A stretch of 64,000 bases of DNA, from NCBI RefSeq assembly GCF_002237555.1, contig NZ_CP022541.1, forward strand, positions 124,001-188,000. Reading direction: 5' to 3'. Position 1 is the stretch's first letter. Each line of letters begins with the position of its first letter. The DNA comes from Antarctobacter heliothermus. GTDB taxonomy: Bacteria; Pseudomonadota; Alphaproteobacteria; Rhodobacterales; Rhodobacteraceae. Positions 59,020-64,000 of the stretch are shown here, in pieces. The translations under genes were made by a program, and so were the position numbers. A model generated the notes under the pieces. The model made no database searches and was not told the origin of the DNA. It saw nothing but the letters and a program-made list of their open reading frames with translations.

Positions 59020-60023
59020 TGCAGCTCGAGCTGACTGATTTCACCAAGCGGTTCGATGGCACAACTGTCATCGACAAGATGAACCTGCGCGTCGAAAGCG
59101 GCGAACTGATCGCCCTTTTGGGCCCCTCGGGCTGCGGAAAATCCACCACGCTGTTTGCAATTTGCGGCATCCACCGCATCAGCGACGGCCAGCTGACATT
59201 CGGCGGCCGCGATGTGGGCCACCTGCCCAGCCAGAAACGCAACGTCGGCGTCGTTTTCCAGAACTATGCCCTGTATCCGCACATGACGGTGTTCGAAAAC
59301 ATCGCCTTTCCGCTCAAGGTGCAAAAGACCGACACCGACGAAATCCGCGCCCGCGTGCAGGAAATGGCCGAACTCGTCCACATCGAGGCGCTGCTGGATC
59401 GCCGCCCGGCGCAGCTGTCGGGGGGCCAGCAACAGCGGGTCGCCTTGGCCCGTGCGTTGGTGCGCAAACCGGACGTGTTGTTGCTGGATGAACCACTGGC
59501 CAATCTGGACGCCAAGCTGCGGCTTGAAATGCGCTCAGAGATCCGCCGCATTCAGCAGGAAACCGGCCTGACCGCGATCCTTGTCACCCATGATCAGGTC
59601 GAGGCGATGTCGATGTGTGACCGCATCGCGCTGATGAACGCCGGGCAGATCGTGCAGATGGACACTCCGACAGAGATGTACCAGAATCCAAAGGATAAAT
59701 TCGTCGCGGGGTTTTTAGGAAACCCGCCGATTTCCTTTGTCACCCCGCAGGATTTGCCGGAATTCGACGCCCCCGATGGCTGCGCCGAAATCGGCATCCG
59801 CCCGGAACATATCGGCCCGCAATTCGGCAGCGTGCTAAACGGGCGCGTCGGCTTTATCGAAACCCAAGGGCGCGAGGATCTGTTTGACATCACCCTGCGC
59901 TCTGGTCGGCTGGTGCGGTCGGTGCAACCCGCTGGTTCAGGCGTCACACTGGGACAAGAGGTCAACTGGGGCTACGACCCCGCCGCCCTACTGTGTTTCG
60001 ACACATCGGGGGCGCGGATATGA
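59019..60023 (+). CDS. ABC transporter ATP-binding protein (MalK/UgpC-like)
   Basis: The 334-residue ATPase has Walker A GPSGCGKST, Q-loop VFQNYALYPHM, signature LSGGQQQRVALARAL, Walker B LLLDEPLANLD and switch His in LVTHDQVEAMSM. The C-terminal TOBE-like domain is shorter than in the ATPase at 26644 but has the IGIRPEHIGP motif. The stop overlaps the phosphodiesterase start (ATGA). It powers the transporter of the same operon. Confidence 0.93.
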   Translation: MQLELTDFTKRFDGTTVIDKMNLRVESGELIALLGPSGCGKSTTLFAICGIHRISDGQLTFGGRDVGHLPSQKRNVGVVFQNYALYPHMTVFENIAFPLKVQKTDTDEIRARVQEMAELVHIEALLDRRPAQLSGGQQQRVALARALVRKPDVLLLDEPLANLDAKLRLEMRSEIRRIQQETGLTAILVTHDQVEAMSMCDRIALMNAGQIVQMDTPTEMYQNPKDKFVAGFLGNPPISFVTPQDLPEFDAPDGCAEIGIRPEHIGPQFGSVLNGRVGFIETQGREDLFDITLRSGRLVRSVQPAGSGVTLGQEVNWGYDPAALLCFDTSGARI

Positions 60024-61450
60024 CTGACTGGCTGTCCCCTGCCCGCCCCTATTCCATCGCCCATCGCGGTGCCAGCGCCTATGCCCCCGATTGCAGTCTG
60101 GAGGCCTATGAAAAGGCCGCACGCCTTGGGGCCGATTTTTGGGAGGTCGACATTCGCAGCGCCGCCTGTGGCACGCTGATCACCTACCACGACGCCGCCT
60201 TTCCCGACGGGCAAAGGCTGGCTGATCTGACGGCGGCACAAATCGCCCAACAGGCCAGCGCGCAAAACCTACCCGCCCTGCCCTTCTCGGAAATTCTTGC
60301 GCTTGCGGTCGAAAAAGACGCTGGCATCTATGCCGACATCAAGGACAGCGCCGCCACCCTGCCCGTTCTGGATGCGCTCAAGGCGCATGGCATCAACCGC
60401 GCCATCCTTGGGGCCTTTGATCCAGCCGCCGCGCAAATGCTGATTGACGCCGATTGCCCCTACCCCCGGTCGGTGCTGGTGCCGTTGGGGGCCGATCCTT
60501 TTGTCCATGCGGCCGGGGCCGATATCATCCACCTGTGCTGGGAGAAAATGGACCGACCCCAGGACGCGCTGACGCCAGATTTCTTTGCCCGCGCCGCGGC
60601 CAATGATCAGCAAGTCGTCCTGTGGCACGAAGAAGACCCCGCCCGCATGGCCGTCCTGCGCGACCTGCCGGTGCTGGGCATTTGTTCGGACCGGCCCGAA
60701 CTGGTGCATCCCTTTCGCCCGCCCGCCAATTGGCCGGTGGAAGTCACCTGCCATCGCGGTGCCTGTGAATTTGCGCCCGAAAACACCGCCCCCGCCGCCC
60801 ATTGCGCCTTTGCCGCCGGGTTCACGCGGGTTGAAATTGACCTGCAACAGACCGCAGACAATCAGTTGGTCGTTTTCCACGATGATGAACTGGGCCGCTG
60901 CACCAACGGACGAGGCGCCGCGGCGTGGCACACGCTAGAGATGCTGCAAACGCTGGACGCCGGACGCCACGCCAACCCGTTCTTCACTGGCGAACCGATC
61001 CCCACCTTTGCCCAAATTTTGGACATCACCCTGCAGTACAACGGCCAGCTGTACGTCGAACTGAAACACGCCGAGGCAGATCGCGTCGTGGCAGAGGTGC
61101 GTGCCCACAAGATGATGGATCACTGCCTGTTTTGGGCCTACGATCTTCACAGACTGCGCCAATTGCGCCTGATCGCACCAGAGGCGCGGTTGATTGTGCG
61201 GCGGCAGGACGTGCCCTCACTAGAGGCCGTACAAGAGCTTGGGCCGGAGGTGATAGAATTCGTGCATAGCGACGATCTTGCCGATCTTGCGCGCTGTCGC
61301 GACTTGGGGTTGCGGTCGATGTTTGCCTATATGGGCCGGGATCGTTCCAAATTTGCCAGTATCATCGACGCCCGACCCGACATCGTAAATCTGCATTTTC
61401 CGTTTTTGTTCAGGGATATGTTGTCCGAAACCATGGTCGTAAATGGCTGA
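60020..61450 (+). CDS. Tandem glycerophosphodiester phosphodiesterase (two GDPD domains)
   Basis: The 476-residue protein contains two GDPD barrels. Domain 1 (about 10-230) has H15-R16-G17, E42, D44 and H57-D58, but PDC instead of PEN (23-25) and D106 where Glu is usual. Domain 2 (about 240-470) has H245-R246-G247, PEN 253-255, E272, D274, H287-D288 and E347 (YVELK), a full catalytic set. Domain 2 is therefore probably the active one. GDPDs release glycerol-3-phosphate or a head-group phosphate from deacylated phospholipids. There is no signal peptide, so it acts on imported substrate. It overlaps its neighbours on both sides (4 bp and 8 bp). Confidence 0.9.
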   Translation: MTDWLSPARPYSIAHRGASAYAPDCSLEAYEKAARLGADFWEVDIRSAACGTLITYHDAAFPDGQRLADLTAAQIAQQASAQNLPALPFSEILALAVEKDAGIYADIKDSAATLPVLDALKAHGINRAILGAFDPAAAQMLIDADCPYPRSVLVPLGADPFVHAAGADIIHLCWEKMDRPQDALTPDFFARAAANDQQVVLWHEEDPARMAVLRDLPVLGICSDRPELVHPFRPPANWPVEVTCHRGACEFAPENTAPAAHCAFAAGFTRVEIDLQQTADNQLVVFHDDELGRCTNGRGAAAWHTLEMLQTLDAGRHANPFFTGEPIPTFAQILDITLQYNGQLYVELKHAEADRVVAEVRAHKMMDHCLFWAYDLHRLRQLRLIAPEARLIVRRQDVPSLEAVQELGPEVIEFVHSDDLADLARCRDLGLRSMFAYMGRDRSKFASIIDARPDIVNLHFPFLFRDMLSETMVVNG

Positions 61451-62456
61451 TACGCCGAAAAAGCCCACCTCTTTTGACGTAGCGCGTTTGGCCGGTGTGC
61501 ATCGGTCACAGGTTTCCAGAGCACTGTCCGGTCAGGGCCGTATGTCGGATGACACCCGACAAAAGGTGATCGACAGCGCGCGGCAGCTTGGCTACCGCGT
61601 CAACTTTCTGGCGCGCAGTCTGCAAAGTAGGTCGTCTGGGTTGGTGGGCATCGTCGCCTCACGGTTGGACACCCCCTATCGCGCCACGCAAGTCCGCGCC
61701 GCCGCGCGTGAATTTCTGGCCAATGGGTTCACCCCCATCCTTGTGACCGCTGAGGGCGGAGAGGATCAATCCGGCCTTGTGGAACGGCTGCTGAACTATT
61801 CGGTGTCGGGCATGATGATCACCTCTGGCACGCCCTCGAACAGCATCATCGACGAATGCGCCCAGTTGAACGTGCCCGTGGTGCTGATCAATCGCAACGT
61901 CGCGCTAGAGGGCGCGGACCATGTTCTGATCGACGTGGACGCCGCCGGGCAACTGGCCTTTGACATGTTGGTCGAGCGCGGCGGGCAACGGTTTGCCGTG
62001 CTGCAACCGCGCGACCGCACCTATTCCGTTCTGGGCCGTGCCTCTGCCTTTTCCGATCGGTGCCGCGCGGCCGGCTATTGCGTCGATGTGCTAGAGGTCG
62101 ACAGTCAGGACTACGACGCCGGACTGGCCGCCGCCGATGGCTTTGTGCAGCAAAGCATGGCGGATTCGGTCTTTTGCACCACCGACCTGCTGGCGCTTGG
62201 TTTCCTCGATGGGTTGCGCGTCCGGCATGGGGTGTCGGTTCCCTATCAGGTGCAGGTGCTGGGCTTTGACGACATCCCGCAGGCCGCATGGCTGTCCAAT
62301 AGCCTGTCGACCATCTGGCAGGCGTCAGAAGACGCCGCAACCGAGGCGGTCAACCTGATCCTTGAACGGATAACTGACCCCACGCGCCCGCATGAAACCT
62401 TCCACATCCCTTTGCGCCCCGTCCATCGCGGCACCACACGAAAGGCTCGCCCATGA
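61443..62456 (+). CDS. LacI-family transcriptional regulator
   Basis: The 337-residue protein has helix-turn-helix SFDVARLAGVHRSQVSRALS (about 10-29), hinge RVNFLARSLQSRSSGLVGIV and an effector domain with ITSGTPSN, VFCTTDLLALGFLDGLR and VLGFDDIPQAAWLSNSLSTI. It starts 8 bp inside the phosphodiesterase gene and overlaps the phosphatase gene by 4 bp, so it is embedded in the operon it most likely controls. The CACACGTGTG site at 55413 is the best candidate target. Confidence 0.92.
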   Translation: MADTPKKPTSFDVARLAGVHRSQVSRALSGQGRMSDDTRQKVIDSARQLGYRVNFLARSLQSRSSGLVGIVASRLDTPYRATQVRAAAREFLANGFTPILVTAEGGEDQSGLVERLLNYSVSGMMITSGTPSNSIIDECAQLNVPVVLINRNVALEGADHVLIDVDAAGQLAFDMLVERGGQRFAVLQPRDRTYSVLGRASAFSDRCRAAGYCVDVLEVDSQDYDAGLAAADGFVQQSMADSVFCTTDLLALGFLDGLRVRHGVSVPYQVQVLGFDDIPQAAWLSNSLSTIWQASEDAATEAVNLILERITDPTRPHETFHIPLRPVHRGTTRKARP

Positions 62457-63226
62457 CCGACATCGGCACGCTAGAGTTCGCAACCGCACTGGCCCAAGAG
62501 GCCGGACACCTGGCCCAAACCCTGCGCGCCAACGCGCCACAGGATTTCGTCGCCACCAAGGGTAAGATGGATTTCATCACCCATGCCGACCGCGCCTCTG
62601 AACGGCTGATACGAGAGCGGATTGCCCAAGCGTTTCCCGGCGACACCGTTCTGGGCGAGGAAGAGGGCGGCACGCCCACCGACAGCTTTTGGATCGTCGA
62701 TCCGATCGATGGAACCACAAATTATCTCAACGGCTTGCCCGATTGGGGCGTTTGCATTGCGCGGGTTGTCGATGGAGTGCTGATCGACGGCGTCATCACA
62801 TGCCCCGACCACCAAACCACCGCCACCGCCACACGGGGCCAAGGGGCCTATCTGAACGGCGTCCGGATCTTGCCCCGCCACCGTCCCGACATGCCGCTGG
62901 TCCAGCTGGGCTATTCGCCCCGCGCGCCCCTGCCCCAGCATTTGCACCAGATTGGACGCATCATCGCCCAAGGCGCCGACTATCGTCGCAGCGGCGCAGC
63001 CTGTACCGGGTTGCTCAGCATCGCGGCCGGTTGGTCAGATGTGTACTACGAGAAGCACCTGAACCTGTGGGACGCCGCCCCCGGTCTGCTGCTGATCGCA
63101 GAGGCAGGCGGCACCAGTGTCCACACCCCGATTCCGCAATTCGCCCGGCACGGCAGCGAGGTTCTGGCACTCGGCTCCTCCATGCGGACACAGGCCGACC
63201 TTTGGCAGGGGATCTTTGCCACCTAA
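62453..63226 (+). CDS. Inositol monophosphatase-family phosphatase
   Basis: The 257-residue Mg-dependent phosphatase has the FIG superfamily motifs FITHADRASERLIRERI, LGEEEGG (metal-binding Glu), WIVDPIDGTTNYLNGLP (Asp and Thr) and YEKHLNLWDAAPGLLLIAEAGG (last Asp). Relatives hydrolyse inositol-1-phosphate, histidinol phosphate, fructose-1,6-bisphosphate or PAP. In an operon with a glycerophosphodiesterase and a polyol-type transporter, dephosphorylation of an inositol- or sugar-phosphate head group is the most coherent role (inference). It is the last gene of the operon. Confidence 0.91.
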   Translation: MTDIGTLEFATALAQEAGHLAQTLRANAPQDFVATKGKMDFITHADRASERLIRERIAQAFPGDTVLGEEEGGTPTDSFWIVDPIDGTTNYLNGLPDWGVCIARVVDGVLIDGVITCPDHQTTATATRGQGAYLNGVRILPRHRPDMPLVQLGYSPRAPLPQHLHQIGRIIAQGADYRRSGAACTGLLSIAAGWSDVYYEKHLNLWDAAPGLLLIAEAGGTSVHTPIPQFARHGSEVLALGSSMRTQADLWQGIFAT

Positions 63227-63291
63227 GGGCGGATCGCGTTCGGACCATGCGCCGACGGCCGGTTCTCCGCTTCCTGCGGCAAAGAAGTCGC

Positions 63292-64000
63292 CTAAGCGTC
63301 GCGACGATGCGCGGCCAGACGGCGGACCGCCCGCCAGCCAAAGGCCATGCCCGGTCCGATTTGCGCCCCTGCCCCCGGATACTCACCCGAAAAACACGAA
63401 TGCATATCGTTTCCAGCGACCAACAGGCCCGGGATCACGCGATCGCGCGTATCAAGCACCTCGGCATCCATGCTGGCGACTAACCCGCGGCTGGTACCTA
63501 GCGGCATCGGCCAAAGAGCGATGGCAAACAGCTTTCCATCCCCTACCGGGCCCAGACAGGGGTTCGCCAAGCCGCGCGTATTGTCCCCGTTTGAGCGTTG
63601 ATACAACGTCGAACCCCTGTCGAAATCGGGGTCTTCGCCACGTCGGGCATTGGCATCGAACCGCGTCACGGTCTCGGACAGGGTTTCGGCGGGCACCCCA
63701 ATTGCGGTGGCAAGCTCTGCAATGTTGCGACCTTGCTTCAGATAGCCTGACGCGATCCACGAGGTCAGCCTTGGGGTGCGCGGCCTGATCGGACCCAGAC
63801 CATAACGCCGAATGAAATCCCGCCCCGCGATCAGCCAACTGGGCTGTGCCGTCGGTCCGTGCGAGATCATGGCGCGACAGAAATCGTGATAGCTGAGCGC
63901 CTCGTTCGCGAAACGTCGGCCCGCCCCATCGACAATCACACATCCCGGTTTGGCCCGGTCCAGCACGATGTGCGGCCAGACCGCAATGCCACCCCCGTCC
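63292..64000 (-). CDS. FAD-binding dehydrogenase (fumarate reductase/KSTD flavoprotein family), partial
   Basis: The 236 visible codons are the C-terminal part of a flavoprotein; the gene continues past the window edge, so the N-terminal FAD motif is not seen. VIVDGAGRRFANEALSYHDF is the typical NExGxRFxNE-type segment, and LSETVTRFDANARRGEDPDF and GSTLYQR match the family. The C-terminal FAD loop is VIPGLLVAGNDMHSCFSGEYPGAGAQIGPGMAFGWRAVRRLA. The family includes 3-ketosteroid dehydrogenases and tricarballylate or fumarate oxidoreductases. It is convergent with the phosphatase gene (65 bp apart). Confidence 0.88.
   Translation of the reverse strand, partial: DGGGIAVWPHIVLDRAKPGCVIVDGAGRRFANEALSYHDFCRAMISHGPTAQPSWLIAGRDFIRRYGLGPIRPRTPRLTSWIASGYLKQGRNIAELATAIGVPAETLSETVTRFDANARRGEDPDFDRGSTLYQRSNGDNTRGLANPCLGPVGDGKLFAIALWPMPLGTSRGLVASMDAEVLDTRDRVIPGLLVAGNDMHSCFSGEYPGAGAQIGPGMAFGWRAVRRLAAHRRDA

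Overview
This is a 64 kb GC-rich window. It reads as DNA from an alphaproteobacterium, most likely of the Roseobacter group (Rhodobacterales). The basis is the protein flavour, the TAXI-TRAP uptake system, several ABC uptake operons for organic solutes, and the set of IS6, ISNCY, IS30, IS3 and IS110 elements. That placement is inference, because no rRNA or other marker gene is present. I saw no tRNA, rRNA or CRISPR array.

Layout. (1) 1-2.46 kb: insertion sequences, namely a partial IS6 element that cuts an ISNCY transposase, followed by an intact IS30. (2) 2.5-36.5 kb: a large catabolic island. It holds a peptide/opine-type ABC transporter with an M24 hydrolase and an SDR; an aldehyde dehydrogenase; a DAO-type FAD oxidase; a sugar-isomerase-like/DapA-like/old-yellow-enzyme/GST block; a cytoplasmic orphan histidine kinase; an SDR diverging from a 3HCDH-like gene and a two-gene opine/imino-acid oxidase; an IclR regulator; a second, MalK-type ABC transporter with a class III aminotransferase, a second DapA-like enzyme and two SDRs; a ParDE-type toxin-antitoxin pair; and GcvPA/GcvPB-like proteins with an NAD-kinase-like protein. 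(3) 36.65-42.9 kb: a nest of IS6, IS110 and IS3 elements inserted into one another. (4) 42.98-46.45 kb: the nadA-nadB-nadC operon. (5) 46.6-47.3 kb: fragments of four different IS families. (6) 47.5-55.2 kb: a TAXI-TRAP transporter operon with a histidinol-dehydrogenase-like enzyme, an SDR, an RraA-like and an HpcH/HpaI-like protein, next to a LacI regulator. (7) 55.5-63.2 kb: an ABC sugar/polyol-type transporter operon with a tandem glycerophosphodiester phosphodiesterase, a second LacI regulator and an inositol-monophosphatase-family enzyme. (8) The 3' part of a flavoprotein gene at the right edge.

Main point. Nine copies of a palindrome, GTTCG-N5-CGAAC, lie in the promoter regions of the 2.5-36.5 kb island and I noticed none elsewhere. 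Six to seven of them carry a third half-site exactly four A/T bases away. One copy precedes the IclR gene and another precedes the transporter gene divergent from it. The simplest reading is that one IclR-family protein controls about 26 genes as a single regulon. Its enzymes (oxidase, DapA-like lyase or deaminase, semialdehyde-dehydrogenase-like enzyme) resemble the logic of D-hydroxyproline and opine breakdown. The substrate is not determined from sequence.
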